Shown here: positions 22,632 through 35,016 of the stretch, piece after piece
Layout: the number at the start of each line of letters is the position of its first letter
Position numbering within the stretch: the first letter of the stretch is position 1
Assembly (NCBI GenBank): GCA_045595395.1
Contig: JAZOAH010000016.1
Location: 124,001 to 188,000 of the forward strand
Length of the DNA stretch: 64,000 bases
Reading direction: 5' to 3'
Source: CAKSHC01 sp045595395
Lineage (GTDB): Bacteria > Bacillota > Clostridia > Oscillospirales > UMGS1783
The notes under the pieces: model-generated
Told to the model about the DNA's origin: nothing
Seen by the model: only the letters and a program-made list of their open reading frames with translations
Database searches by the model: none
Position numbers and translations under genes: made by a program

Positions 22632-24806
22632 TTATTCGAGTTTGAGCTGTTGCGCCGTATCATTTTCACCTAAAAGTTTGGGAGCCGCAGGCAATGTCTT
22701 AGATCGATACAGATGCTCTTTGTTTAATCTTCCCTTTTCATACTCCTCTATCGCCACAATCTCCTGCTTCTTGCCCAAGGTGATGACATTGGTCCCCTGA
22801 GAGGAACGGGACTGCTTATACGGCATAAGGGCCGTGTTGACCACAATACCGCGGTCGGCATCGGTGATGACCAGATACTCGGCATCGGCTTTGGGGGTAA
22901 AGAAGGCAATAGGCGTCAACTTATCGCAATAGGCCTTGAGCAGCTTCTTGCGGTTGGTCTTGGTGGCAAAGGAGGCCAGGTCGGTTTTTACCGCACGGCC
23001 GCCGGCATAGAAGATGATGAGTTTTTCCGAATAGTCATAGGTGACGGCGGTATAGACCACCTTTTCGTCCGGCTCCATACCCAGCACGCCCGGCAAATAA
23101 TCTCCCAGTACGCTGGCCTTGCTGTCGTTAAAGTCATAGACATGCGCCTTATAGGCCTGGCACTTATCGGTAAAGACGATCAGGTCGGCCTTATTGGATG
23201 CCTCGACCGAGCGCTGAAGTCCGTCGCCCTCCTTGAATTTCTGCTCACCGCCCATACGCAGCGACAAGGGCGTGATCTTCTTGAAATATCCCTCTTTACT
23301 AAAGAAGAGAGTAACGGGATAGTCCTCGATCTCCTTGTTCTCCACATACTGCTCGATCTCATCCTCAAACAGGATGGTAGAACGGCGGGGACGGCCGTAT
23401 TTGTCGGCAATACGGTTGAGATCCTTGACCAGCATGCGGCGGAATTTGGTCTTGCTGGCAAGCAAACTTTCGATCTCGGCGATCTCCTTTTGCAGCGACT
23501 CGACCTCTTGGAGTTTATTGAGGATATATTCACGGTTTAAGTGACGCAATTTGATCTCAGCAATAAATTCTGCCTGTACCTTGTCGATGCCGAACTCGAT
23601 CATCAAATTGGGGATGACCTCGCCTTCCGACTCGGTCTGGCGGATGATGCGGATGACCTCATCAATATCAAGCAGGATCTTCTTCATGGCCTCCAGCAGA
23701 TGCAGGCGATCCTTCTTGGCATTCATATCAAAGTAGAGCCGACGCTTGACACACTCGGTGCGATAGGCCGTCCACTCGTCCAGGATCTCACGCACACCCA
23801 TGACACGGGGCATGCCGGCAATCAGGATGTTGAAATTACAGCCGAAACTGTCCTCCAGCGGCGTCAATTTATACAACTTGGTCATCAGCTGATCGGGGTC
23901 GGTACCTCGACGCAGCTCGATCTGGATCTTAAGACCGTTTTTATCGGTCAGATCCTTGATGTCGGAGATCTCCTTGAGCTTGCCCGCCTTGTACAGTTCA
24001 GCAACTTTATCCACGATCAACTCAACCGAGGTCGTGTACGGAATCTCTGTGATTTCAATGACTCCGCGTTTTTTATCGTAACTGTACTTGGCACGGATCT
24101 TGAAAGAGCCGCGGCCGGTATCGTAGATGTTACGCATCTGCTCATGGGAGAGGATGATCTGACCGCCGGTTGAAAAGTCGGGGGCTAAGAGGGTGGTCAT
24201 GATATCATGCTCGGGATTCTCAATGAGCGCCGCCGTGGTACGGCAGACCTCAGCGAGGTTAAAGGAGCAGATATTGCTGGCCATACCGACGGCGATACCC
24301 ATATTGGCATTGACCAGGACATTGGGGAAGGTCGTCGGAAAAAGGGTCGGCTCTTGCATCTGGCCGTCATAGCTGTCGACAAAATCAACGGTATCCTTGT
24401 CCATGTCGGCAAACAACTCGGCGCAGAAGGGATCAAGCTTGCACTCGGTGTAACGGGAGGCGGCATAGGCCATATCCCTTGAATAGTGCTTACCGAAGTT
24501 ACCCTTGGATTCGATAAAGGGATAAAGCAGCGCTTCATGGCCTCGTGAGAGACGCACCAGCGTATCGTAAATGGCCTGATCGCCGTGAGGGTTGAGCTTC
24601 ATGGTCTGACCTACGACATTGGCCGATTTGGTCAATTCCCCTTTGAGCAATCCCATCTTATACATGGTATAGAGCAGTTTGCGATGGGAGGGCTTAAAGC
24701 CGTCGATCTCGGGGATGGCACGGGAGATAATGACGCTCATGGCGTAGGGCATATAGTTTTCACGCAGGGTATCGGTGATTCTCTGTTCCAAATAATTGTG
24801 TTCCAT
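22632..24806 (-). CDS. Type IIA DNA topoisomerase subunit A (ParC-like)
   Basis: 724 residues. The N-terminal breakage-reunion domain is complete, with NPHGDQAIYDTLVRLS (quinolone-pocket region, about 73-88), the active-site Tyr in ASRYTECK (near 120) and EPTLFPTTFPNVLVNANMGIAVGMASNI. The C-terminal wheel is short, with only four or five recognisable blades and no gyrase box, so decatenation (topoisomerase IV-like) is more likely than supercoiling. It lies 11 bases after the subunit B gene. The pair is divergent in sequence from standard gyrase and from standard ParC/ParE. Confidence 0.88.
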   Translation of the reverse strand: MEHNYLEQRITDTLRENYMPYAMSVIISRAIPEIDGFKPSHRKLLYTMYKMGLLKGELTKSANVVGQTMKLNPHGDQAIYDTLVRLSRGHEALLYPFIESKGNFGKHYSRDMAYAASRYTECKLDPFCAELFADMDKDTVDFVDSYDGQMQEPTLFPTTFPNVLVNANMGIAVGMASNICSFNLAEVCRTTAALIENPEHDIMTTLLAPDFSTGGQIILSHEQMRNIYDTGRGSFKIRAKYSYDKKRGVIEITEIPYTTSVELIVDKVAELYKAGKLKEISDIKDLTDKNGLKIQIELRRGTDPDQLMTKLYKLTPLEDSFGCNFNILIAGMPRVMGVREILDEWTAYRTECVKRRLYFDMNAKKDRLHLLEAMKKILLDIDEVIRIIRQTESEGEVIPNLMIEFGIDKVQAEFIAEIKLRHLNREYILNKLQEVESLQKEIAEIESLLASKTKFRRMLVKDLNRIADKYGRPRRSTILFEDEIEQYVENKEIEDYPVTLFFSKEGYFKKITPLSLRMGGEQKFKEGDGLQRSVEASNKADLIVFTDKCQAYKAHVYDFNDSKASVLGDYLPGVLGMEPDEKVVYTAVTYDYSEKLIIFYAGGRAVKTDLASFATKTNRKKLLKAYCDKLTPIAFFTPKADAEYLVITDADRGIVVNTALMPYKQSRSSQGTNVITLGKKQEIVAIEEYEKGRLNKEHLYRSKTLPAAPKLLGENDTAQQLKLE

Positions 24807-24817
24807 GATACCCTCCT

Positions 24818-26800
24818 TTACGAAAGATCGGCCAGATCGACATAGAGCGAGCCGTATTCTTTAATATAATCCTTACGCCCGGCCAGGTCATCACCCAGCA
24901 GCACATCGAACATACGAGCCGTTTCGGCAGCGTCGGCAGCGGTCACACGGATGAGCCGACGAGTTTCGGGGTTCATGGTAGTCTGCCACATCATTTCGGG
25001 CTCGTTCTCGCCAAGACCCTTGGATCGCTGGATCTTAACCTTTTTGCCGTCGAGTTTTTGCAGCAACTCGGCCTTGGCCTTATCGTCAAAGGCGAAATAG
25101 GTGTCCTTGCCGCAGGTGATCTCATACAGCGGCGTTTCGGCAATATAGACATAGCCCTCACGAATCAGGGTGGGCATCAGACGATAGATCATGGTTAGGA
25201 TCAGGGTGCGGATCTGATAGCCGTCGACGTCGGCGTCGGTACATATAATGATACGTTTATAGCGCAGGGCGTTCAGGTCAAACAAAGACATATCCTTGCC
25301 GGCCTTGCCCTTGATCTCAACGCCGCAGCCCATGACCTTGATCAGATCGGTGATGATCTCGCTTTTGAATATCTTATCCAGATCGGTCTTTAAGCAGTTT
25401 AATATCTTGCCACGCACCGGCATGATGGCCTGGAAACGGGCATCTCTTCCCTGCTTACAGGAGCCCAATGCCGAGTCACCCTCCACGATGTAGAGTTCAC
25501 GCTCTTCCGGTTTTTTGGAAGCGCAGTCGACAAACTTGGCGATACGGTTGGTCATATCCACCGTGCCCTGCACCTTCTTTTTATAGTCGGTACGGGCATG
25601 GTCGGCCTTTTCACGGGAGCGTTTGTTGATGAGTACCTGATCGGCAATGCGATCGGCCTGGGCTTTATTTTCAACAAAATAAATCTGCAGGGCCGATTTC
25701 AGATACTCGGTCATGGCCTCCTGGATAAACTTGTTATTGATGGCCTTTTTGGTCTGGTTTTCATAGGAGGTCAAGGTCGAGAAACAGTTAGACACGAGAG
25801 CCAGGCAATCCTGGACATCGACAAACTTGATCTGACTTTCGTTCTTATTATATTTACCCTGTTGCTTTAGATAGGCGTTGATGGCCGAAACAAAAGCGCT
25901 CTGCACCGCCTTGTCGGGCGCACCGCCGTGCTCCAGGTAAGAGCTGTTATGATAATACTCTAATTTCTGCTTGAGGGCCGAGAAAGCGAATACAACTTGT
26001 ATTTTCAGTTTGTATTCGGGCTTGTCCTCACGGTCGCGCCCCACACGGTCGGCAGTGAAATTCTGCACCTCGGTGATGTTAGCATCACCCAAAAACTCGG
26101 TCATGTAATCGACCGGGCCGTTGGGATAGCAGAATTCCTGTTCGGAGAACGAGCCGTTCTCCTCCTGCCAGCGCAGGACAAAATGCACACCGGCATTGGT
26201 GACGGCCTGGCGCCGCATCGTTTCCTCGAAGAAAGAGCGAGGAATAACAATATCGGTAAAAACCTTATTGTCGGGCTTAAAACGGGTCTTGGTTCCGGTG
26301 GAACGGTATCGCTTCGGCTCTTTTTTCAGACCACCGACATTTTTGCCGGCCTCAAAATGCAGGCTGTACTCAAACCCGTCGCGATGGACGGTGACATCCA
26401 TATATTCGCTGGCATACTGGGTGGCACAGGCACCAAGGCCGTTAAGGCCCAGGGAATATTCATAATTCTCGCCCGAGGCGGTATCGTACTTGCCGCCGGC
26501 GTAGAGTTCACAGTAGACCAGTTCCCAGTTAAAACGTTTTTCTTTTTCGTTAAAATCGACGGGACAGCCGCGGCCAAAGTCCTCGATCTCGATGGAATGG
26601 TCGCCGTAATAGGTCAGAACGATGCGGTCGCCATGCCCTTCACGGGCCTCGTCGATGGAGTTGGAGAGGATCTCGAAGGCGGCATGCTGACAGCCCTCCA
26701 GTCCGTCCGACCCGAACATGACGCCGGGGCGTTTACGGACACGTTCCTCATCCTTAAGCATCGATATGCTTTCGTTGCCGTATTCTTTCTTTTTAGCCAT
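24818..26800 (-). CDS. Type IIA DNA topoisomerase subunit B (ParE-like)
   Basis: 660 residues from the ATG at 26800 (AAGGA 7 bases upstream); an ATG at 26806 is too close to that site. The GHKL ATPase domain has RPGVMFGSDGLEG, ILSNSIDEAREG and IEDFGRGCPVD. The lid motif reads LGLNGLGACATQYAS where standard GyrB/ParE has GLHGVGxSVVNALS. The Toprim domain keeps EGDSALGSCKQGRDARFQAIMPVRGKILN and DADVDG (DxDxDG). It forms a heterotetramer with the ParC-like subunit encoded next. Confidence 0.88.
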   Translation of the reverse strand: MAKKKEYGNESISMLKDEERVRKRPGVMFGSDGLEGCQHAAFEILSNSIDEAREGHGDRIVLTYYGDHSIEIEDFGRGCPVDFNEKEKRFNWELVYCELYAGGKYDTASGENYEYSLGLNGLGACATQYASEYMDVTVHRDGFEYSLHFEAGKNVGGLKKEPKRYRSTGTKTRFKPDNKVFTDIVIPRSFFEETMRRQAVTNAGVHFVLRWQEENGSFSEQEFCYPNGPVDYMTEFLGDANITEVQNFTADRVGRDREDKPEYKLKIQVVFAFSALKQKLEYYHNSSYLEHGGAPDKAVQSAFVSAINAYLKQQGKYNKNESQIKFVDVQDCLALVSNCFSTLTSYENQTKKAINNKFIQEAMTEYLKSALQIYFVENKAQADRIADQVLINKRSREKADHARTDYKKKVQGTVDMTNRIAKFVDCASKKPEERELYIVEGDSALGSCKQGRDARFQAIMPVRGKILNCLKTDLDKIFKSEIITDLIKVMGCGVEIKGKAGKDMSLFDLNALRYKRIIICTDADVDGYQIRTLILTMIYRLMPTLIREGYVYIAETPLYEITCGKDTYFAFDDKAKAELLQKLDGKKVKIQRSKGLGENEPEMMWQTTMNPETRRLIRVTAADAAETARMFDVLLGDDLAGRKDYIKEYGSLYVDLADLS

Positions 26801-26830
26801 ATCCATTTCCTTTTCTTCACAGATATATCT

Positions 26831-26859
26831 ATTATATAATTATTTTCCTATAAATACAA
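26831..26859 (-). promoter_or_regulatory. Sigma-A promoter of the topoisomerase pair
   Basis: TTGTAT (26854-26859), 17-base spacer, TATAAT (26831-26836). Confidence 0.75.
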
Positions 26860-26882
26860 GGTATATTTTTTTACAAAAACCA

Positions 26883-26911
26883 TTGCATATATACACAAAG
26901 AGTGATAAAAT
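26883..26911 (+). promoter_or_regulatory. Sigma-A promoter of nifJ
   Basis: TTGCAT (26883-26888), 17-base spacer, TAAAAT (26906-26911); start expected about 40 bases before the ATG. Confidence 0.7.
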
Positions 26912-26960
26912 CTATACTGTATGATTAAGTCATAATAATTTCTACATAGGAGGATTCCCA

Positions 26961-30500
<3,540 letters not shown>

Positions 30501-30520
30501 CAGATGAATATTAACTGAAG

Positions 30521-30547
30521 AAAGGGACGGCATCTTGCCGTCCCTTT
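30521..30547 (+). terminator. Intrinsic terminator of nifJ
   Basis: 11-bp stem (30521-30531 with 30537-30547), 5-base loop and T-rich tail. Confidence 0.92.
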
Positions 30548-30563
30548 TTCTTTATGGTATAAT
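30535..30563 (+). promoter_or_regulatory. Promoter of the alarmone synthetase, overlapping the nifJ terminator
   Basis: TTGCCG (30535-30540), 17-base spacer, TATAAT (30558-30563). The -35 box lies in the loop and right arm of the nifJ terminator. Confidence 0.7.
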
Positions 30564-30584
30564 AGTCCTGTAAAGGAGATGTCT

Positions 30585-31244
30585 ATGGAACAGGAAATGA
30601 TCGCCCTATCGGAGCAGGATATTGAATATTTGATCGAAACGACCCGCCCCTTCGCCGAGCTAATGATGCGCTATCGCTGCGCCATCAAAGAAGTTCAGAC
30701 GAAATTTGAGGTGCTCAACGAAGAGTTTTCCATCCGCTATAACCGCAACCCCGTCGAAGCCATCAAAACCAGACTAAAATCCCCTCGCAGTATCTTCGGC
30801 AAGATGCAGAAGAACGATCTGCCCATTACGGTGGAAAATATCCGTGAACATCTTTCGGACATTGCCGGTATCCGCATCATCTGCTCCTATCCCGAAGATA
30901 TTTACACGCTGTGCGATATGTTTTTGCGGCAGGATGATGTACGGCTGATTCGCAAGAAAGATTACATAGCCAATCCTAAGGAGAACGGATACCGCAGCTT
31001 ACACCTGATCGTGGAGATTCCCATTTTCCTGACCGATGCTAAGGAATATGTACGGGCCGAAGTGCAATTTCCCACCATTGCCATGGATTTTTGGGCATCC
31101 CTGGAACATAAACTTAAATATAAAAAGGATATTCCCTTTGCCGATGAGGTGGCGCAAGAGTTAAAGGATTGCGCCGAACAGATCGCTTTTTTAGATCGCC
31201 GCATGGAGGCCATCCATCGTCATATTGAAGACCTGACAAAATAA
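30585..31244 (+). CDS. Small alarmone synthetase (GTP pyrophosphokinase, RelQ type)
   Basis: 219 residues from the ATG at 30585 (AAAGGAG 6 bases upstream); the ATG at 30579 overlaps that site. The RelA/SpoT synthetase domain is complete: TRLKSPRSIFGKM, DIAGIRIICSY, NGYRSLHLIVE, EVQFPTIAMDFWASLEHKLKYK. There is no hydrolase or TGS/ACT domain, so it is a single-domain synthetase of the YjbM/RelQ class, which makes (p)ppGpp in stress. It is a single gene between two terminators. Confidence 0.92.
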   Translation: MEQEMIALSEQDIEYLIETTRPFAELMMRYRCAIKEVQTKFEVLNEEFSIRYNRNPVEAIKTRLKSPRSIFGKMQKNDLPITVENIREHLSDIAGIRIICSYPEDIYTLCDMFLRQDDVRLIRKKDYIANPKENGYRSLHLIVEIPIFLTDAKEYVRAEVQFPTIAMDFWASLEHKLKYKKDIPFADEVAQELKDCAEQIAFLDRRMEAIHRHIEDLTK

Positions 31245-31268
31245 GAAGGACGCTTATGCGTCCTTCTT
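31243..31268. terminator. Bidirectional intrinsic terminator
   Basis: 11-bp stem (31243-31253 with 31258-31268), TTAT loop, T run beyond. The plsY stop codon lies in the loop. Confidence 0.9.
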
Positions 31269-31895
31269 TTTTCCTAATCTATTTTCCGTTCCGTTTAGTA
31301 ATCGTTTGATATTTTCCCGGTGGGTAAAGACCAGAAGCAAACCGAAGAAAAATACCGTTCCCACATACATCCACACCTGATCCCACGCCAGCGCATCAAC
31401 ATAGCGACGCAGGATAAAGGCCGAGAGCGGACCGGTGATGGTGGTGGACAGGCTGGCAATGGACATATACTTGGTGGTGACCAAAAGAATGATAAACACC
31501 GCCAGCATGCAAAGGAACATGCGCCAGTCAAGCAAAATGAGCATACCGCCGATGGTAGCCACGCCCTTGCCGCCCCGAAACCCGAAGATGGCCGGATAGA
31601 TATGACCAATAGCCGCAGCCAGACCCGATAGTCCAATGACAAGCAGATTGCTTGGCTCTCCTACGATAAGAAAGGCACCCAGGTAGCAGGCCAGCACGCC
31701 CTTACCAATATCGAAGAGCATGACGGTGGTACCGAAGGGCCAGCCAAAAACACGGAAGGCGTTGGTGGTGCCGGCATTACAACTGCCGTAACTGCGAATG
31801 TCTTTTTTGAAGATCAGATTAGAGCCGATGATGGCAATATTGATATTGCCCAAACAATAGGCCACGACCATGGCCAGAATATATTTTCCTATCAT
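31254..31895 (-). CDS. plsY: Glycerol-3-phosphate acyltransferase PlsY
   Basis: 213 residues from an ATG at 31895 with GGTGAGG upstream; it begins 4 bases after the der stop. Five or so membrane segments. The conserved blocks are YGSCNAGTTNAFRVFG, GHIYPAIFGFRGGKGVAT (GKG loop) and FTHRENIKRLLNGTENR. PlsY moves an acyl group from acyl-phosphate to glycerol-3-phosphate, the first step of phospholipid synthesis, at the membrane. The der-plsY order is widespread in Firmicutes. Confidence 0.95.
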   Translation of the reverse strand: MIGKYILAMVVAYCLGNINIAIIGSNLIFKKDIRSYGSCNAGTTNAFRVFGWPFGTTVMLFDIGKGVLACYLGAFLIVGEPSNLLVIGLSGLAAAIGHIYPAIFGFRGGKGVATIGGMLILLDWRMFLCMLAVFIILLVTTKYMSIASLSTTITGPLSAFILRRYVDALAWDQVWMYVGTVFFFGLLLVFTHRENIKRLLNGTENRLGKKKDA

Positions 31896-31899
31896 GCCC

Positions 31900-33222
31900 T
31901 CACCTATTATCCTTTTCATCACGCTCACGCACCATGGTGCGAATGGGCGTACCGGTCAACCCAAAGGTCTCACGGATGCAATTTTCAATATAACGCTTAT
32001 ACGAGAAATGGAACAGCCGTTTATCGTTAACAAAGACGACAAATGTCGGCGGACGGACGCTGGCCTGGGTAATATAATACAAGCGCAGACGGCGGCCCTT
32101 ATCCGAGGGCGGCTGGACTTTGGTAACGGCATCGGCCAGCATAGAATTCAAGCGTCCGGTCGGGATGCGCATACAGTTTTGAGCATTGACAGCATGGATC
32201 AGCGGGAAAAGTTTGTCCACACGCTGTCCCGTCATCGCAGAAATAAACTCGATCGGTGCATAGTCCATAAAGGCCAGGCGACGCTTAATATCCTTTTTAA
32301 GCTTTTCCATCGTGCCTGTTTCTTTATCCACATCATCCCACTTATTGGCAACCACGACACAGGCCTTACCCAGATCGTCGGCGTAACCGGCAATTTTAGT
32401 GTCCTGCTCGGTCACACCCTCACGGGCATCGATGAGCACCAACACAACATCGGCACGTTCTACGGCCATATAGGAGCGTAAAACGCTGTATTTCTCGATA
32501 TTCTCATCCACCTTGCTCTTGCGGCGCAGTCCTGCCGTATCAATGAGCATATATTTGCCGTGCTCATTTTCATAATAGGCGTCGATGGCATCACGGGTGG
32601 TGCCGGCGATATTGGAAACGATCGAGCGCTCTTTTCCTAAAATGCAGTTGAGCAGCGAAGATTTACCGACATTCGGCTTGCCTATGATGGCCACCTTAAT
32701 GACATCGGAGTCTTCCTCGTCGTTTTCCTCGGGCAACAGGTCGCAGACACGGTCGAGAACATCGCCGGTACCGTGGCCATGGACGGCCGAAACTGAAAAG
32801 ACATCCTCAAAGCCGAGATTGTAAAACTCATAAAATTCAGGGGGTTCAGCCCCGACACTGTCACACTTATTCACGCAGACCAGCACAGGCTTATTGCTGT
32901 GGCGCAGCATTTGAGCCACCGCCTCGTCGGTAGCGGTGACGCCGGTGGTGATATCGCAGATAAAGAGCACGACATCAGCGCCGTCGATGGCCAACTGAGC
33001 CTGCTCACGAATCTTAGACAGGATGACATCCCCGGTATCGGGCTCGATACCGCCGGTGTCGATCAAAGTAAAGCTACGATCGAGCCAGGTGCACGAGGCA
33101 TGCAGCCGATCGCGGGTAACGCCGGGGACATTGTCCACAATGGACAGACGCTGACCGGCTAATTTATTGAATAAGGTCGACTTTCCCACATTGGGACGGC
33201 CGACGACAGCAACTACTGCCAT
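31900..33222 (-). CDS. der: Ribosome biogenesis GTPase Der
   Basis: 440 residues with tandem GTPase domains: GRPNVGKSTLFN (about 7-18) with NKCD near 118, and GKPNVGKSSLLN near 184 with NKWD near 295. The C-terminal KH-like domain ends in RTMVRERDEKDNR. Der assists 50S subunit assembly. AAAGGAGG lies 8 bases before the ATG. No promoter fits between the rpmF terminator and this gene, so it must depend on read-through from yceD-rpmF. Confidence 0.97.
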   Translation of the reverse strand: MAVVAVVGRPNVGKSTLFNKLAGQRLSIVDNVPGVTRDRLHASCTWLDRSFTLIDTGGIEPDTGDVILSKIREQAQLAIDGADVVLFICDITTGVTATDEAVAQMLRHSNKPVLVCVNKCDSVGAEPPEFYEFYNLGFEDVFSVSAVHGHGTGDVLDRVCDLLPEENDEEDSDVIKVAIIGKPNVGKSSLLNCILGKERSIVSNIAGTTRDAIDAYYENEHGKYMLIDTAGLRRKSKVDENIEKYSVLRSYMAVERADVVLVLIDAREGVTEQDTKIAGYADDLGKACVVVANKWDDVDKETGTMEKLKKDIKRRLAFMDYAPIEFISAMTGQRVDKLFPLIHAVNAQNCMRIPTGRLNSMLADAVTKVQPPSDKGRRLRLYYITQASVRPPTFVVFVNDKRLFHFSYKRYIENCIRETFGLTGTPIRTMVRERDEKDNR

Positions 33223-33235
33223 GCCCTACCTCCTT

Positions 33236-33274
33236 TGATAAAAAAAGAGAAGGAAACTCATCGTCGCCTTCTCT
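33236..33274 (-). terminator. Terminator-like hairpin between rpmF and der
   Basis: 8-bp stem (33246-33253 with 33267-33274), 13-base loop, seven T after it on the minus strand, then at once the der ribosome site. It probably acts as a partial terminator that lowers der-plsY relative to rpmF. Confidence 0.8.
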
Positions 33275-33279
33275 GTTTT

Positions 33280-33465
33280 TTACGCCTCTTCCTTTTTCAC
33301 GACCAGATTACCGTCATAGTAACCGCAATTATCGCACACTCTGTGGGGAGCGATCAGCTCGCCGCACTGCTTGCACTTCGTGAGCGCCGGAGCGTCCAGC
33401 TTCCAGACGTTGGATCGACGCAGGTCTCTTCTGGATTTCGATGTTTTTCTCTTGGGAACCGCCAT
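33280..33465 (-). CDS. rpmF: 50S ribosomal protein L32
   Basis: 61 residues with the standard start AVPKRKTSKSRRDLRRS and a zinc ribbon (CKQCG ... CDNCGYY). All four Cys are present, so this is the zinc-binding form. GGAGGTG lies about 7 bases before the ATG. It follows yceD, the usual partner. Confidence 0.97.
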   Translation of the reverse strand: MAVPKRKTSKSRRDLRRSNVWKLDAPALTKCKQCGELIAPHRVCDNCGYYDGNLVVKKEEA

Positions 33466-33499
33466 CTATGACACCTCCTTAACCGGGTTTTATAACTTA

Positions 33500-33943
33500 T
33501 CAAGCCGTATGGTCGCAACTGCCGTGATTGAGATCCTGACCACAGACGGGGCATAACCCCTTGCACTCAGGCGAACAGAGAAGCTTGGACGGATATTCGT
33601 CAAACAAGGCTTCCTCAACAGCCGTGCTCAGATCAATGATGTGGCCGCCTTCCAGGCTGACCAGATCATCACCACCCCCATCGGGGCCGATAAAGCATTC
33701 GAGGGGCACATTCACATCAAAGGCCACATCGCCAAGACAGCGTGCGCAGGGCGCAACTGCATGAGCGGAGATGGCAGCCTCGATGGCAATGCCCTGATAT
33801 CGGTTACGCACCGTACCTTTGACATGTACCATGCTGAAGGGACGGACCCCATCCCCCATTTCAAGGGATGAAAAATCCTTCTCACATTCAAACGATAGCA
33901 CAAATTTTTCACTGGCCAGTACTTGACCGATGTTCAGTTTCAT
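33500..33943 (-). CDS. YceD/DUF177 family protein
   Basis: 147 residues. The DUF177 pattern is seen in VAPCARCLGDVAFDVNVPLECFIG and in the C-terminal Cys cluster CSPECKGLCPVCGQDLNHGSC, likely a zinc site. YceD is co-encoded with rpmF across bacteria and is linked to 23S rRNA accumulation. GAGGTAAT lies before the ATG at 33943. First gene of yceD-rpmF-(der-plsY). Confidence 0.93.
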   Translation of the reverse strand: MKLNIGQVLASEKFVLSFECEKDFSSLEMGDGVRPFSMVHVKGTVRNRYQGIAIEAAISAHAVAPCARCLGDVAFDVNVPLECFIGPDGGGDDLVSLEGGHIIDLSTAVEEALFDEYPSKLLCSPECKGLCPVCGQDLNHGSCDHTA

Positions 33944-33968
33944 ACTATTACCTCGATACGCATATTAC

Positions 33969-33997
33969 ATTATACATATTTGACCGTTGTATGTCAA
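33969..33997 (-). promoter_or_regulatory. Sigma-A promoter of yceD-rpmF
   Basis: Consensus TTGACA (33992-33997), 17-base spacer, TATAAT (33969-33974). Confidence 0.92.
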
Positions 33998-34018
33998 GTA
34001 ATTTCTTAATATTTCCCA

Positions 34019-34900
34019 CTAATGTTTAGGAATATACCGACCACGATGAAATGACGGCAAAAGAGCCATCCCCGTCCCAGCGTGACGGCGCCCGGCAACA
34101 GGCGTAACCTGAGCCGAATATCCGCAAGACAGGGCAAATCCCATCAACGCAAGGTCGCACAACTGCGTCGTTATCCCAAACAATCCCTGGTAGACAGGCA
34201 CCCGCAACATTGCCAATACCGTGGCCGCTACGGCTGATAGCGCCAGCAATACCACCGACGCAGATGAAACTGCCAAAAAGCTACTTTTCCCACTGCCATC
34301 CAGGAGAACACGCCCCAACTGCGACAAAAACAGCAACGCAACCCCACAGGATAAAAGTCGGATGGCATAGGTATCGACCGACGGATTGGTGGTAATGGTC
34401 ATAAAATCATCGATCAAACGAAGGATATACAATCCGATCGGGCCCAGGATGAGCGTCAAACTGATAGCCGAGGGTAATTGCGGGCCTTTCCAACACAACA
34501 AAAAGAAGAAGCCTACCGACAAGATTGCAAATAATACCTTACCGATAGCCAACCACGGGATCTCCAGTCGATACATCAGCAGAGCGCCCGAAAATTCCTT
34601 CCACAGCGCCACCAGCGACACAATCAGCTGTGTTGCAAAAACTACGGCGGCGATTGCGGCCATGATGCGAAACACCTTGCCATCCCCCATCGACACCCGG
34701 CCGTTACCCCAAAGGCTCGGCAGCGCAGCCAGGAGCAATACGAAAACGCAAAGCACAACCTGCAGCACCGTCCAAACATCCGATATACTGTAACCGTTGA
34801 TCCGATCGGTACCAAGCAGCAACACAAGCATGCGTACCACGCATAGCAGCGCTGCTCCCGCCATGGTAAATATCATGCGATTTTTTCTTAAAAATTCCAC
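34019..34900 (-). CDS. Polytopic membrane protein of unknown function
   Basis: 293 residues with about eight hydrophobic segments, starting at a GTG (34900) that has GAGAGGTGA about 9 bases upstream. The start EFLRKNRMIF is basic and the tail GRRHAGTGMALLPSFHRGRYIPKH is basic and cytoplasmic-looking. No transporter or enzyme motif is recognised. It is a single gene; the region 34901-34980 holds only AT-rich spacer, and no convincing promoter could be picked. Confidence 0.7.
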   Translation of the reverse strand: MEFLRKNRMIFTMAGAALLCVVRMLVLLLGTDRINGYSISDVWTVLQVVLCVFVLLLAALPSLWGNGRVSMGDGKVFRIMAAIAAVVFATQLIVSLVALWKEFSGALLMYRLEIPWLAIGKVLFAILSVGFFFLLCWKGPQLPSAISLTLILGPIGLYILRLIDDFMTITTNPSVDTYAIRLLSCGVALLFLSQLGRVLLDGSGKSSFLAVSSASVVLLALSAVAATVLAMLRVPVYQGLFGITTQLCDLALMGFALSCGYSAQVTPVAGRRHAGTGMALLPSFHRGRYIPKH

Positions 34901-34980
34901 TGCCGCTTCACCTCTCTTGCTATTTTACCGCATTTTACCTCAAATTCCAATAGTTCAATCAAAAATTCTTTGTAAATAAT

Positions 34981-35013
34981 TAAAATAGGCAGCGCAGATA
35001 ACTGCGCTGCCTA
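34981..35013 (-). terminator. Intrinsic terminator of the GH3/activase/glycyl-radical operon
   Basis: 12-bp GC-rich stem (34986-34997 with 35002-35013), ATAA loop, TTTTA tail on the minus strand. Confidence 0.92.
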
Positions 35014-35016
35014 AGC

